64,000 nucleotides of DNA from Drosophila persimilis (GCF_003286085.1 NW_020825359.1:285501-349500), one strand, 5' to 3'; numbered from the stretch's first letter, positions 37,734-52,009 are shown. The notes: generated from the sequence alone by a model not told the origin. Numbers and translations: made by a program.

Positions 37734-38962
37734 AATGTATTGTATATCAGTATGGAAATTTTTGTAAAGATATATCAACAATCAACGGACTTTTCTGAAT
37801 TCAGAAAAAAATTCGACACTATTTTGTTGTTTCATTGTTCGCGATTGACCATTTTGTGAAGTAGAGGTGTCAAACCATCGAGGTCACTATCGAAAGTATC
37901 GATGTTTTGTATAAAAACTATCGAGTGGCGCCAATAACGTTGTTTTAGATAACACTAAAAGCATCATATAGCTATTAACACTATTATAAAGATGTTCGAT
38001 CTATTGATAAAATTAGTTGAAAGTAATTGCTGGAATGTTTTATATTTGCTCCTTTTCCCTCAGCCATAATTATTATGCCACTATTAATAAGTGGTGATAG
38101 TCGACACGATATGCAGAGCCGGGATAAAATATTCGGAAATTCGAACAAACGCAACTGGAACGCAACCACAACATAACTTTTTGCCACCACTAGGCCCCTA
38201 TGCTTATTCTTTGTAAAAATAAACTGAGTATTGGCCAAAACTCAATAACACAACATAGTGTAAAAGGCGGTTTTATAATTCATGAATTTTATATTTTAGT
38301 GTTTACAATGTGTTGCATATCAGAACTATTTGAATAGCATCGATGAAACGATGTTTCTCTAGCTCAAATTCTGTGACCATTTATTTATCTTAGGGATGTT
38401 GATATATTGATAGTACATATATCGATATGTATTATTTCTGATAGTACATTTGTAGCTTTTTCCCCATTAGCTAGCGCTGTAGGTAATTACATAAAAATGT
38501 TGTTAATATGTAGCAACTGTGTAGTTACCATGTAAGGATATAAATTTAGCGAAAATTATTGTTGACCTATCTGTTTATACCTTTATTTTATAAGCAACCC
38601 AATATGGATGACAACTTTAAATAAGCCAGTCAAGTAGAAATAAATGTATTAATTGGATAAAACTATGTGGGCAGGGCTGAGGGTTCTATCTAGCTAGTAA
38701 TATTCGACGGAATATCAAAAACGGGGAATATGTATAATAGAACTTGATTTCGTCAGTATATTCACGGTATATTTTGAAAATGAGACGGTATATTCTGGTA
38801 TATTTCTGAGGGTCGGTCGGTATATTTGATCGATATGTCCGCACAAAATGGTCAATCGCGAATAATGAAACAACAACAGAGTGTCGAATTTTTTTCTGAA
38901 TTCAGAAAAGTCCGTTGCTAGTTGATATATTCCCACAAAAATATATTGATACACAATACATT
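37734..38962. repeat. Inverted repeat, two arms of about 120-125 bases
   Basis: The arm at 37734-37858 is the reverse complement of 38842-38962 with only scattered mismatches and small gaps. The block GGACTTTTCTGAATTCAGAA is identical in both, as are the neighbouring AATTCGACACT and CGCGATTGACCATTTTGTG blocks. The 983-base centre has several ATCGATA-like sites and carries repeat copy (a) at its right end. It could be the remnant of a foldback element or an inverted duplication of an upstream promoter region. No target-site duplication was recognised. Confidence 0.85.
38615..38828 (+). repeat. Promoter-associated repeat, copy (a), upstream of the TLCD3-like gene
   Basis: The copy begins AATAAGCCAGTCAAGT, continues through CTAGCTAGTAATATTC and GAATATCAAAAACGGGGAATATG, and ends in four spaced GTATATT units. 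It shares its left half with copy (b) at 59961 and its right half with copy (c) at 62709. The GTATATTT units resemble the fly core-promoter element listed as Ohler motif 6 (KTYRGTATWTTT). It lies 450 bases before the TLCD3-like ATG, in the same orientation. Confidence 0.75.
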
Positions 38963-39277
38963 TGTAAAAATTTGCATCTGGCGTCGCGGCAGCTGCACGT
39001 TGGTGGCTCGGCAGAACACCACAGTTAAAAAGACACCCGACACATATATGCACATATGTATAGCTTACAATTGTTGTTTTTTTTTTGCCGCAATGCAACC
39101 GTGTCACGCCTAGTCCGCCCCGATCAGCCAGCACGCCGCAGTCAGCCCAGCCACCGTCCAGGCAACAGGTTGTGAGGCAGCCAGCCCCCCATATCGATCT
39201 CCCAGTTCGGATCGGCCATAAGCAGAGGCGCCATAATAAAAGTATTCTCCGCCAAACCCCCACCCCCCAGGACTAAG

Positions 39278-42200
39278 ATGCATCTAAGACGCAACGGCCA
39301 GTCGCCGTCAACCCCGTCGGTGCCCTCTGGCGAGCCAGAGCATGTGAAAGGGCATGGCATTGGAAGTGCAACAGCAGAATCCGCCTGCAGCCAGGATGAT
39401 GGGACCGATGCAAAATCACCGGCCAGGCCGCGTCGCGGTTGCTATTTCTCGCTGGCCTTCTCCATTGGGTCGATGGGACTGGCCTGCGGCAGCCTCTGGC
39501 AGATACCGAACACCACCGACAGAATCACACTGCAGCGGGGACTCTTTCTGACGTCCCTGGGATTCATCTACTTTATTTCGCTGACGGATTTCTGCAATAA
39601 ATATCTGCTGGAGACGCGGCGCGGTCAGGAGTTTCGACGCAAGTATCGCCTCATGATGTCCGATGTCCTGGAAATTACCAACAAGTGAGTGTGTTTTATC
39701 CCTAACCATAAAGGTCTCTCCGTCCTTGGTCTTGTTGCCATGAGGGTGTGCCGCCCCCGCTGCATGATGTGGGTGCGTGTCCATGTGTCCCCGTATCAAA
39801 GTGCGCGCGTGAGTGTGTGCGTGTGTGTGTCTGTGTGTTTGTGGGCGAGCGGCATCTCTCGATGCATATCTCTATTGATTTTCTCGCGTCGAGTGCAGTC
39901 CACACCCACGCACTCACACGCACACGCATCATCATTTTGGTATATATATTTAGATATATATATTCCCCCTGTTCGTATACATATATGTATATATATCCAG
40001 CTGGACGCGCATTTGGCCCTGACATTGCCTGCGGAAATTTTTCGGTTCGGGAATTTCTTAGGCTTTTCTCTCGAATTCATTTCATCATCGGTATGGCGTT
40101 GCATCGCATCTCTCTTTCATCCGGGTCAAGGTCTCTGGGTGGCGGGGAGGCTGCGAGACGTGCGCCTCTCTGTTCTGAAATGGGGGAGAGGGTTGGTTAT
40201 GGCGATGGGGCTGCGGCTGAGGCTAACGCGGGGGGTGTTCGGTGCATTCAAAAACGGGTTCTGGCTTCAAGGCAAACATGTCTCTCGGAATGAAATCATT
40301 ATTTGTGCGGGTAGCGAAACGGTTCTTAACCGAAATGTGTCATCGGGTTACCCGGCATAAATATCACAATGTAACATTCGAAACGATTTCACTTTTGGAA
40401 TAGTCTTCACTCGAAATGTCTATTATGTCACCATCCAATGCATTCCCCCGGCTCTGAGTGTTAATTAAACTGTGTGTAGAACTGTTTAACGCGCTTAAAT
40501 TGCGGTTCCCCCTATTGCTATGCCCTCACTCTCTCATTTCTATGCTCTCTACCCAGAGAGATCTCTGGCTGAATAGCGATTACAAGATCTGATGATAGGA
40601 GGAGCGGACGGGACCGGACCGGACTGGAACGGAGAGGAACGGAACGGAACGGACCGGGTGGTGTTATACAACCCGATCTCTGTGTACAGCTAGAAGTTGT
40701 TCAATCATTCACAACGAGATAATACCCAGCCATTAGGCAAATCATACGTGAATTTGTAGATCTTTCTCATGTTATTCAGAATTTCACTGGAACCACTGAA
40801 GAACTCACCATAAGTCCTATAACGACTGAATGACTCATTTACACTCGTGGTCTCTTTTAGCTTGTAATATGATTCATACATACATATGTATGTGCTGATA
40901 AGCTTCTAAAGCAGGTAAATAGTTGATGGTAAAATGGATATTTTTTTCAACAAATTATCTTCATTTTTTGTCGGTAGTTTCCATTGAAATAATCGGTGGC
41001 AATAGTATTTATGAAATTTCAGAATTTTCTTTTTATATTTCTTAAAATTTATCAATTCTTTTGGTGTCAAACCCATTATAGAAGTATCTATTAACAGTTA
41101 CAGTGTATATTGTTATTTGTGTTATTTTTTTAAACAAGGAAAAACAAAATTAAATTCTTTTGGAATAAACGGTGAGAGAATTTCCAAATTTAGGAAAACT
41201 AAACTTGATCAAAATTTACATTTTCAAGCCTCAAAAACAGCATTTTAAAATGTTCAATTTTGTTTTGCGGTTTCTTCAAAAAATACCTTAAATTCGAAAT
41301 CAGTTTATGATATTCTGAGCCTATTACGGGTCACTGTTCTAGTTCTAACAGCCCCAATTCACATCCGTCCTGATAAGACAATCAGTAAAGCCCTGGCCCT
41401 GTCTATCTCTACTCTCGTCTGTTGCTGCCTGCTGTCCCTCCCGCTCGTCTTTCTGTCTGTCTCTCTATGGAACGAACCCCATCAATCTGCATATGTGTGT
41501 GTGTGTGTGTCTCGCTTATCGGAATCGATTAAGGTGTTTGTGTGAGTGAGCGTGTGTGTGGGTGTGTGTCGGTAGATAAGCGTCACGTTGTCTTTAGATG
41601 CTTACGGGAAAGTGGCCTCGGCACTCGGCCACCCGCTACTAGCCACTCGCCAAACCCCCCACTCGTCACACTAACCACTCGGCACTCGCCGTACCCCACC
41701 GCTCGTGCCACTCGCCACTCGGCATAATCAAAGTCGGGTATATAACGTCGTAGAACAGCTTGGAGAGGGCTTTTAAGTGCCATTGTGCCACAAATTTTCC
41801 TTTCCCTCTGCCGTTTCTCCACTTCCCGAATGTCGCCTTGACATTCATCATAAATCTTAATTAGATCCCCGGCTGTTGTTGGATTTTATTTCCATTGGGA
41901 CTGACTGTACTCGATTTTCGGGCCCGACCCACTAACCGATATCAAAATCATATTCAGTTCCAATTGCCCTTGATTGTCGTGAATTTGTGGGTCCCAAAAC
42001 GCCATAGACATGCACACAGACACCTATAATATACTATACGGTAAAGTACACTGCTGTGCATACACAGTATAAGTATATGTATGTCTCTTTATATCGAAGG
42101 TAGTAAAAGGCACGCCCGGACCACACACATTGTCACCTTTGGGACCGTTCATTAGCTAGAACGGCTGGTGATTCTAATTGGAACTAATGTCTCCATTCGA

Positions 42201-45200
42201 TACGACGAAATGCGGCGCGGAGGCTTCAGTTCTATTTTCTACGGTTTCTGTTCGCGTTCGAGTCCGAGCTGCGAGCTTCAAGCTTCGAGGGCTTGTTTGA
42301 GTGGGTATTGTAGTAGGTTGGGTGAAGGGGAAGGGGAAGGGGGAAGGGGTGGGGCAGGCCGGCGAACGTCAAGGTTCAATGGGCACTTGGCACGGTATTT
42401 ACGAGGCGGAATCACGTCTAATTGAGTATACAATGTGTACATGTGCGCGTTACAGTGCGATTCATTATTAATCATTATACCAATCACGATTATAATTATA
42501 TTTTGAGTGCAATCAAATTAGTTCCATAATCGTATTATCTATGATAATTTGTAAAATTAAAATCTCTTCTTTTTTTGGGTACTATTTATTATACTATGTG
42601 CACTCTAACCCCCGGACATTTTATTGATCATTGAAAAGATCGATAATTTCTATAGGATATCATTCCCAATCTAATCCTATTCCCATGAAATACATCCATT
42701 AGTTCAAAGTCTACTTGGAAATCTCTGTGTCGAGCGGCCGTAGACAAATACTAGATGATTCAATAAATTACTCTATTGAGCGTAATCTATCTCATTCTTT
42801 TCGATGCATCATCATGACGAGCAGATATTGTGATACTTGATGCACTTTTGAGACGCACAGTACATTTTTATTGAGCAAAAAGGGGACCAGTTGTGGGTCT
42901 AATTAGCTACTACAAAAAGCCAGTTTGAACCTGTTGAGATGTCGTGTATCGAGCTCTATGTGTACGTGTATTTGTTCTGGTGTAGAGTCCGCGCTCAGAG
43001 GCGGACAGACACGGAGAGTACTCCGAGCACTAGCGGCAATATGAAACCGAAACAAAGAGTAATACTCTGGAAAGCGAAAACGAACAGATAACCAGATTAA
43101 GTTCAAGTATTCCAGAAGATACGAATCAAAGCTTTACAGCTGTAAAAAAGATTAATTGAATTTTAATTATGATTGGGGTCTGGATCTACTAAAACCAGCT
43201 GTTTGCCCGTCTCGTGTGATTGGAATCATTGAGCTGTGGCAAATTCTGTTATTCTGGAAGTATAAATGCGCTTCTAATGAAATTTTCGTATTTCATTGGT
43301 ATTTTTTTGGTAATGGTATTTTTTGTATGATTTCAATCCGATGTTCTTGGGGTGAAGTTTAAAAAGTGCCTTCATTTGGGGAAATTGTTTTCCCCGAAGT
43401 CCACTCCAACCCCAATCTCGCCCATCCAAACCCCCGCCCCATCGCACCCAAAAAACGCTAATGACAGACAATCTTTCATTGAGCTGGCGCTCCTGGGGGC
43501 GAAAACTTAATGTAATGAAACCCAAGAGTCCCGAACCCTGACCTTTGCAGGTGCTGCGCCCATGGAGGCGTGAGGTCATCGTCATATTGGGTTGAAAGCT
43601 ACAAAACCCAAACAAAAACAAAGCAGAAGGAAACTCCAAGTTTGGCCAGAATTGAACTATTTAATCGTTGGAAAGCCTAGTTTCATCTCAAGGACAAACC
43701 GAATGCGAAACCTGACTGGCAGAGCCATCACCGTTGAAGGATGCTGTTGAAGAGGCCCCTTATTTGGAGGCCTTCTTTTTCCTGTTTTTGTTCGTCTTGT
43801 TCTTCCGGACCACCTTCTTCTTGACCTTGCGTTTGTCACGGACTGGAACTGGGACTGGAACCAGCACTGAGGCTGGCTTTGGCTCCGGCTCCGGCTCATC
43901 GATCTTGAAGCTGTTGAGAGGCTCCGTGCTGTCCGTCAGTCTGATGCTGATGTTACTGCTGCTGCTGCTCTTGGCATCGGACAATTGAAAGCTGACGGAT
44001 TTTTGCATTCTCTCTACGGTGTCCATAGGCTTTTTAATCACCTGCTGGGAATGGTCCGGAGTAGCGCTTCGTTTGGGCGCTTCTCCCCCCTTCAAGCGCC
44101 GCATTAAGCGGAGAGGAGCGTGATAGGAGATCTGGGTACCGGCAATGGAATCCAAACGCGTTGCTTCGGGCTTAAAGTCGACCAGTACCTTACGGATAGG
44201 CCGAAAACGTCGGATCGGCGTGCTGTGCTTCTTGGGACTGGAATCGCCTCCAGCCTCCAGAGATGTCGATGTCTCGGGATTCGGCACTTTACGATCTTGA
44301 TGATCTGCCTTTGCCACTTGATGATCTCCTTGTGACTCTCGTTTTGTCAGTTGAGGATCTTCATCTGCCTCTCGAAGACCTGCCTCTGACTCCTCGTGCT
44401 GCGATGCCTTGGACTTGGGCTTCGGGTCGGTCTCCGACGGATAAGGTATCTGAGAGAGCATCTTCAGCATCGGCATGTACTTACGGTCCACTTTGAGGGC
44501 CGGCGCCTTGAACTCGTTCACCTCCTTTACCTCTGGCTCTGCCACAGGCTCCACTAGGATCACTTGTGGCCCCTCTTCCTCTTCGGACTTGGCGGCGGCC
44601 TGCTGGCCCTTCTTCTTCTTATTACGCTTGAGACTGGAGCGCCGAACGGTCGGATTCAGGCTCTTCACCATGGGCCGGTACAGATAGCGCACGGTCTGGG
44701 CTTTCTTGCCGCGCTTCAACGGAATGGACACAAAATACTGGTAGCTCATGTCGATTCCGTCCTCGGCGGTGCGCGGCACCTTGTGCTGGTTCATGCGGAC
44801 AATTTTGGACGTGATCGGAGGAGGAACAGGTGCTGATGGTGGAGTACGTTGAAGCTGAGCCTGAGGTTGAGGCCTGGCAGATATTGCTGTAGTCAGGGCC
44901 ATGGAGAACGGCGTCGTGCTGGGTGGGTTCTGGTTCTGGTTCTGATTCTGGGTCCGGGCTCGGATCACCGGAGACCTATGCCGAGGCTTTGCTTGTGGGG
45001 TCTTTGGGGGACAACTTCTAGACTGGATCTCCACTGGTGGCTTGTGTGGTGCCTTAGCCATTAGCAGCACATTTGTTGGCTTCCCTAATGGGTCAGCGTC
45101 AGTCCTGGCTGTCGTTAGCTTCTTGGAGGCGGCTTGAGGCTGCTGTTGCCTCGTTGGTCGGCTCTTCGTCTGCATTTCCGAGGTGGAGATGGCGGCAGCA

Positions 45201-48200
45201 GCGCAGGAGGTAGTTGCAACCCTCGGGGACTCAGTCGTGGCATTGGGAATAATCTTGATCACCGTCGATGTCAGCTTGAGGGCCTTAGAGTTGCCCGCCA
45301 CGAGGCCTGTCCTGGACCACGGCCTGGCCGCCGCTGATGATTGTCGGGGCTGGCTGGCACTGCTGGCGCTGCTGATGCTACTGATGCTGTACCAACTATC
45401 GTGACTCTGGCTCTGGCTGCCAGAGATGTGGCCAGCCGTTGGCGCTGCCGCGGCGGCATCACGGACAGCGGCCGGCTCTGGTCCGGGTTCGGGTTCGGAC
45501 TCGGATTCGGGTTGCGTCTCCAGTTCCGATTTTGCATCGGTTGAAGCCTCGACCAGCGGACCCGGATCCGAATCGGTTGAAGACTTGACGACTGATTCCG
45601 GATCCAACAAAGGGTTGTCCGTTTGCTTGGCGATGGTCTGCTGCTCGAGGCGCTCCTTCTTCGCCAGGAATGGCCATACCTGGGCCTTCTTGAGCTCCGC
45701 GACCTGCATGATCCGCTGGCTGGGAGCGAAGTAGGTGTGCGATTCGATCTGTCGTCGAGAACCAACGGCAGACATTCGACACTTCTTGAGCGCTTGACTG
45801 CCGGTCGGCTGGGGATCGTCCTCTTCCGAGGCCGAGTCGCTGTCCTGCTCAAAGTTCTGGCAGGGACTCATGATCCATTCGACCACTGCGGTGTCCGCCA
45901 AACGGGGCAGGCGTGGCGTCAGATGTTGGAGCTTTCTACGCCGTGGGGGTGGAGCAGGAGCACGAGCAGGACTAGGACTAGGGCGCCGAAGTGGAACACC
46001 GCCTCCTCCTCCTCCTCCTCCTCCATGACGTGCGGCTGGGAGGGGTGCTGCTGCTCCACCTACGCCGCCTGTAGACCCATTTCCGCGAATGCCAACTCCT
46101 CCTCTTCCTCCGGCCACTGGCCTTCTTGCCTTTCTTTCCATGTTCGTCTGTCGCTTCCTCTCCCCGCTGAGCGCCTCTAAGGGGGGAAGCCTGGCGGCCG
46201 CTGGAGGACACGACCCCTGCCGAACGGGGGGGCACACGTACTGGAAGAATTTCCCGTTGCGTCCCCTGGTCTCCGTGGTCTTCGACATCTCAGAAAAGCT
46301 AAAGAACAATTTACTAAATGGTTTTCAATTATTTTCTTATTTTTTGTACGTAATTTTAATGTTTCTTAAATGGATAAAAACGCTTTTAATTTTGAGAATT
46401 TTTTATCGAATGCTCTAACATACTGATTTGTAGAGGAGAAGCGTAGTAATAACAATGTGATGTGCCCTTTGTTCCGCCTACGGGATGGCATGATTACCAA
46501 ATATCGGCCTACTAGAAATTCGAAAAGTTTCTGTTTTCAAATGGAAACGGCAGTCGTCAATGGAGGCGACTCTTTTCCGGACAAGTTCCATTTCCAGTAG
46601 TATTGCACCAGCAATAGCTCCTGCCAAGGGCCATTTCAGCCGCTCTCCCCAAGTCTCGTCAGAAAACAGCAGGGGAGGCAGACATACTCTGCGGCAGGTC
46701 CTCGAGAGACGCTCTGGGTGGCTTGGCCTTTGCGGAGTACACTGCAGCTGCTCGAACAGATGCTCCCGACCGTATCTTTCTATCATTTCCAATTCGCCTT
46801 TCCATCCATTCGATTTTTATTGAATGTAATAGACAAATGCTTGATCTCTATGCGGATAATTGCAGCTAATGGGGCGAAATTACTGGCACAACCAGCATTT
46901 TACAGTTTTCTGATGGATCTTTTTCAGTAACCGTACCCTTCTAAAAACGCAAGGAGCTTCACGCAGATTTTAGAATCAGATATGGCACTTTTGTACATTT
47001 TCGATACCGATATCTTTACATCGATACATTCCGATTCGCTCGTTTCTCGTATGGGAAATTCGCTAAGCTGGAACCCTGAAGAACAGGACAGTGAAAGTGA
47101 ATCACTCTTGAGCGGAACAACGATTATGAAGAGGATTATTAGAAGATTATCCCCTCTCAGCAGTGGGAGATACGATTGGGAGATCGTATGGGATGTGAAC
47201 GAAACTGAGCATGCCTTTGACTTTGATTCGCATTTAACCTGAGAAAGTTAACCTGAGTTAGTCCCATGTTTCTCGTGGAGTTGAAAGCCCGGGCCGTGAA
47301 CCCAATAAATTCGTGCCATAGAAACAGCGCCGCGCTGGAGGGCTTGAAGGCCCCGCCACGGAGGCGCAAGATCTGGCCATCAACGACAGCATCTACGACC
47401 GGTGCGAACCGCTGGACCTGGTGCTGCAGAGGGACCAGTACGGGTGCCTCTTCTGGATGCTGAAGATCCTCAATACCCGCGTCAACGCAGCCGTTGATGT
47501 CGGCTGGCTTGTCTACACGGCCTCCAAACTGCGGTTGGACGAGCTCGTCTGTGGCCTCATTCGACAACATGCCTGTGTCGCTCGTCCCAACAATGCCCGC
47601 AAGTGCCGGCATATCTGCCAGACCGCACCGAGGAGGAGGCCGTAAAGAAGGCGCCTACCAAATCAGCCTCAGCCTAAAGTGGACTTCCAAGACTTGTGAA
47701 CCCTTCTTCCTTCTTATATGATCCTCTCTGAGCGTTTCTGTCGATACGATCACGAATACTCTCACCTACACAAGTTCGGCAGTGGAATAGGCAACTGACA
47801 AGAGTAACGGCCATCAAACGAAACGGAGGCAAAGCGCCAAGAGGCACCTACGAAAAAAGTACGCAGACAGAAGAAGCTCAGGACAGTCAGGACAATGTCG
47901 TAGTCAGTCAGACAGTGACATGACACCCGTGATTACACATCGAAAAGGGAAATTCACTTCGTATAGCCAGTGTATTTCCGTGCACAAACTGAGCAAGAAA
48001 ATTGATCATCTGCAAATGTATTTGCTGTCCCAGAAATAAAAGCCATATCTTTTGTTTGAAGGAAACAGCCGCTATTTATTTGTTTTTTATTTGAAACGAG
48101 CATTGTGGAGTTTTAGCTGAGATCCAGATCCAGATTCAGGCTGTACATGAGCTACTCTGTGGCTGTGGCTATGGCTTTGGCTATGGATTCTCGGAGAACT

Positions 48201-51200
48201 GATTGATGTGGGATCGTGGGATCATTCAAGACCTGCAGCGCCTGCATTTTGGCGTGGGCAGATATTCCTGAAGTATCTGTTCCTCGAGCAGGGAATTGTA
48301 GGTGGGCGGAATGACCAGCGGTGTAGCTGGAAACCAGCGACGTCCTTGAGTGGGTCCCTGTTCATCCGTCGCTTTCGTCTTCTCCCTTCCGCTTCCGCGG
48401 GTCGGTATCTCGGACGAAGGGCAGGACTTGGCGGGCAGAACCAGGACATTTCTGGCTCGAAAGTTGTCCAGGAATACGGCCAGCGGTGCGGTTCCGGCCT
48501 CGGACTGAGCCCTGGACGGGGACGGTGCTAGATAGCCTCCCGATGTCGAGAGGCTGCTGTTGTGTGATGTGGAATGTGTGTGAAAGTCCAGATCGGAGAG
48601 AACCGAGACTGGAGGCGGCATGCGTTGCTCCTCTTGACCGCCTGGCATTCTCGATTTCGTTATCGGTCTGGCGGCTGTCGCCTCGGCTCGCCACGCCAGA
48701 TTGCTGCTGGATGTGGGCACAGCGAACAGGGACAGGGTGCTCCGCTCGTTGTCCATGGACGGTGGAGGCTTCGAGTAGCTATTGAAACGGCTGGAACGGG
48801 CCGGAAGGGCCGAAGGTCGCTCCTGCACGGGGTATGTCCTGGTTCGCTGCTCCCGGGCCGACACAAGGCCATAGCTGCGGGCTGAATTTGACGCTGTTGT
48901 TAGTGCCGCCTCGCGATGCTCTGTTGCTGGATCCACCGTGAAGGGAAGCTGCTCCTTTGAGTAATTCATGGGTACTAGACGATGAAAGCCCGCCTCAATC
49001 GAAGATATGGTCGTAGCCTCTCCCTCTGGAGACACGCCAGAGCCCGGCGAGGGTTTCCTCGCGTATCTGGGTCCGCCCAAGGCTTGGACCAAACCCCTCA
49101 GTCCCAGTGCGGCTGCGGTTATGGCGCCGGCCGTACCCCCACCCTGCCGATGTGCTGCCTGGTGTCTGGAGGATCGACGGGGACTACGATGTGCAGCCGC
49201 CCTGCCAGAGGAAGCAGATGAACGTGCCACGCTCCTGTGATGCATTGGTTGCATGCACGCCGGCGGTGGTGCATTCGTCTGCCAATTCTGTGGCTGCTGC
49301 TCCACATCCGGGGCATAGTCCTTCACTTCTACCTCATCATAGAAGGGTCTGGTCTCCGACACAGATCTCGGTAACCGCCAATGCCGCTTGGGATTGTTGT
49401 CGGGTGGGGGTTGGGCCTGTCGCTGGAGATGCGGCTGAGGATGATGATGCTGCGACTGCGCCTGGCGATGGGGATGGGGATGGGGATGGGTCTGACGCTG
49501 AGCCTGGGACTGGCGCTCAGGCTGTGACTGGCGTTCAGACTGTGGCTCCCTTTCAGCATGTCTCTGGTCATTGCGCTGTGACTGGCGCTCAGACTGTGGC
49601 CTCCGCTCAGGGCGTGGCTGGCGCTCAGGCTGTGGCTGTGGCTGTGGCTGTGGCTGGCTCTGGCACGGGGGCTGTCGCTGAGACTGTGGCTCCTGATAAT
49701 TCCTGTGGAGTGGAGGCTGTGACTGCGGCTGCGGCTGCGACTGTGACTGCTGTATCGGGCGGTAAGAAGGTGGCTCCCAATTATGTCCTTGAACTTGTGG
49801 CGGCCAGTTGTCCGTGGCAGCACGGTAGTAGGGGTCATATGTGGGGCTCTGCTGAGGACGGTCATCATACCGATGCGACTCGGGATACTGCCATTGATCT
49901 GGTGGATGCGCGACCCACACTCTAGCGTTATTTGCAGGACGTATCCCACTGCCGGAGACCGAGCGACGCGTGTGGCTCCATTGTGGACCCGCGTCGACTT
50001 CATAGCCAGGTTCTGCATACCATTCCTGGTCCTCGGGTAAGCCGTTCACTGGCTCCTGTTCCTGTTCCTGTTCCTGTTGCAGTTCCTCTTCGTGTTGCTG
50101 CTCCTCGGATAAATAGTGTTCCTGCTCGTGCGCCTGCGCCTCCGCTTGCTCCTCGGCGGAATACCAGGTCGCCTGCTCTGCAGGAGCTGCCCCTGGGTCC
50201 AACGCCGCCCTGCTCGTGCCCTGTGCTGCGAATGACGACGGATTGTCCTGCTCGAGGTTCAAAATGAACTTGAGGCAACGCCGGCGCAGCTTTTCCTCGT
50301 AGTAGGCATCTGCCCGTGGCCGGGCCGTGCGCAGCGTGAGCGGCGCATGATTGTGGAACATCCATTTGGGCCTCTTGGCCTCCCGCCGTTGGACGATAGA
50401 GTGCTTCAGATCCAGCGGATGGCTGCTCAACAGCTTGGGTATTTTCTTGCTGGGGGAAAAGCCACAGCCAATGAGAGAACCAGGACCAGGACATGCAACA
50501 GTCACCATGCGGTGCTCGTGGGGCATATAGCGATTCTTTTCGTTGGGCTTCTGGTTGGGATATTGGGCCTCCATCCTGGGCTGCATTGGCATCTGCATCG
50601 GGGTCTCTGGCTGCCTCTGGGACGGCATCTGCTGCTGCGGGGACTGCATCTGCTGCTGCGGGGACTGCATCTGCTGCTGCGGGGACGGCATCTGCTGCTG
50701 CGGGGACTGCATCTGCTGCTGCGGGGAATGCATCTGCTGCTGCGGGGACTGCATCTGCTGCTGCGGGGACTGCATCTTCTGCTGCGGGGACTGCATCTGC
50801 TGCTGCGGGGACGGCATCTGCTGCTGCGGGGACTGCATCTGCTGCTGCCTCTGGGACTGCATCTTCTGCTGCGGGGACGGCATCTGCTGCTGCGTGGACT
50901 GCAGAAATCCCCATCTATCCGGCACTTCCTCCACACTGGCTACTGACGGTGTCGGCGTGAGGGGACTCTGAATGGTGTCCGTGTTGGACCGGAGGGCACG
51001 TATCGAGCATCGCGAGTGGGTCGACCGAGAGCTGCTCAAGCCGTCCAGCCTGGCCACCTGATCGTACCACATTTTTGGCTGCGTTTCCGAGTAGTAGCGA
51101 CGGCCCACTTCTCTGGGTGGTCGATGGGGTGCTCGTAGCCTCTGCTGATTGACGTCTGCCGGCTGTGGCGACTGTGCTGCTGGTGCTGGTGCTGGTGCTG

Positions 51201-52009
51201 GTCTTTCCCTCTCCGTGGCAGCTCCCTCGGTGCAGGAGCTCCTTTTGGAGCTGGTGAATCCATTGGCAATCCAACGCAGGGGCCCACCGATCGGTGCTCG
51301 AAGTTTGCAAGAGCGCGACAGGCTCTTCAGCTGCTTCCTCGTTGTGGGCCGCTCCTCGTTGTGCGTCGTTGTCCACTGAGAGTGCTCATCATCCTGATCA
51401 TAGCCGCCCTTCTGTGGGTAAATCGGGGACTGGGACTGAAACTGGGCCTGTGGGTAGACCTGGGGCTGCCTCTTCTCCTTCACATTTCTCCAGCACGGGG
51501 CATCCTTGTTACAGCGGCATTCTACCAGTCCTGGCTGCTGCCGCTGCTGCTGCTGAAGCTGCTTCTCCTGTGTGATCCATTCGGCACTGGGTGGATCCTC
51601 TACGTAACTTTGTGCAGCTTTCTCTTGTACTGGCTCTCTCTCCTGGAACCGTTCAGCCTGATTCTCATCAAACTGAGAATCCTGCGTCGCAACTGAAGGC
51701 TCCTGCTGCTGCTGCTGCTGCTGCAGCGGCGGCTGCTCGTGCTGCTGGCAGTGCCGCTGCTGCTGGTACTGCTGCCATTGCTGCTGCCGCTCCTGCTGCT
51801 GCTGCAGCGGCTGCTGCTCCTGCTGCTGGCACTGCCGCTGCTGCTGGTACTGCTGCCGCTGCCGTTGCTGCTGCTGTTCCCACTGCTGCTGCTCCTGCTC
51901 CTGCTGCTGTTGGTACTGCTGCTGCTGCTGCTGATGCTGCTGCTTCTGGTACTGCTGCTGCTGCTGCTGCTTCTGGTACTGCTGCTGCTCCTGCTCCTGC
52001 TGCTGCTGG

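Larger units (their letters stand above)
29374..38614. other. 5' intron and upstream region of l(1)G0289
   Basis: About 9 kb with no firmly placed exon. It holds four imperfect copies of CACAGCTTATTACGTACA at 29523-29628, a decayed mariner (30360-31010), CT runs near 29918, TACCTG hexamers near 34553-34590, and GATG units near 35373-35392. The minus-strand frame at 36616 that begins MCLLIVFCVANFAISN is a candidate signal exon (see findings). The left arm of an inverted repeat is at 37734-37858. Confidence 0.45.

Noticed and set aside
39689-40360. Plus-strand frame continuing after the TLCD3-like first exon
   Set aside because: It is in a different frame from the exon, starts after a clear GTGAGT donor, and is driven by TG/CA runs.
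50620-50905. Regular direct repeats that could resemble a CRISPR array
   Set aside because: The 21-base units are contiguous with no unique spacers, lie inside a coding frame, and the DNA is from an animal.
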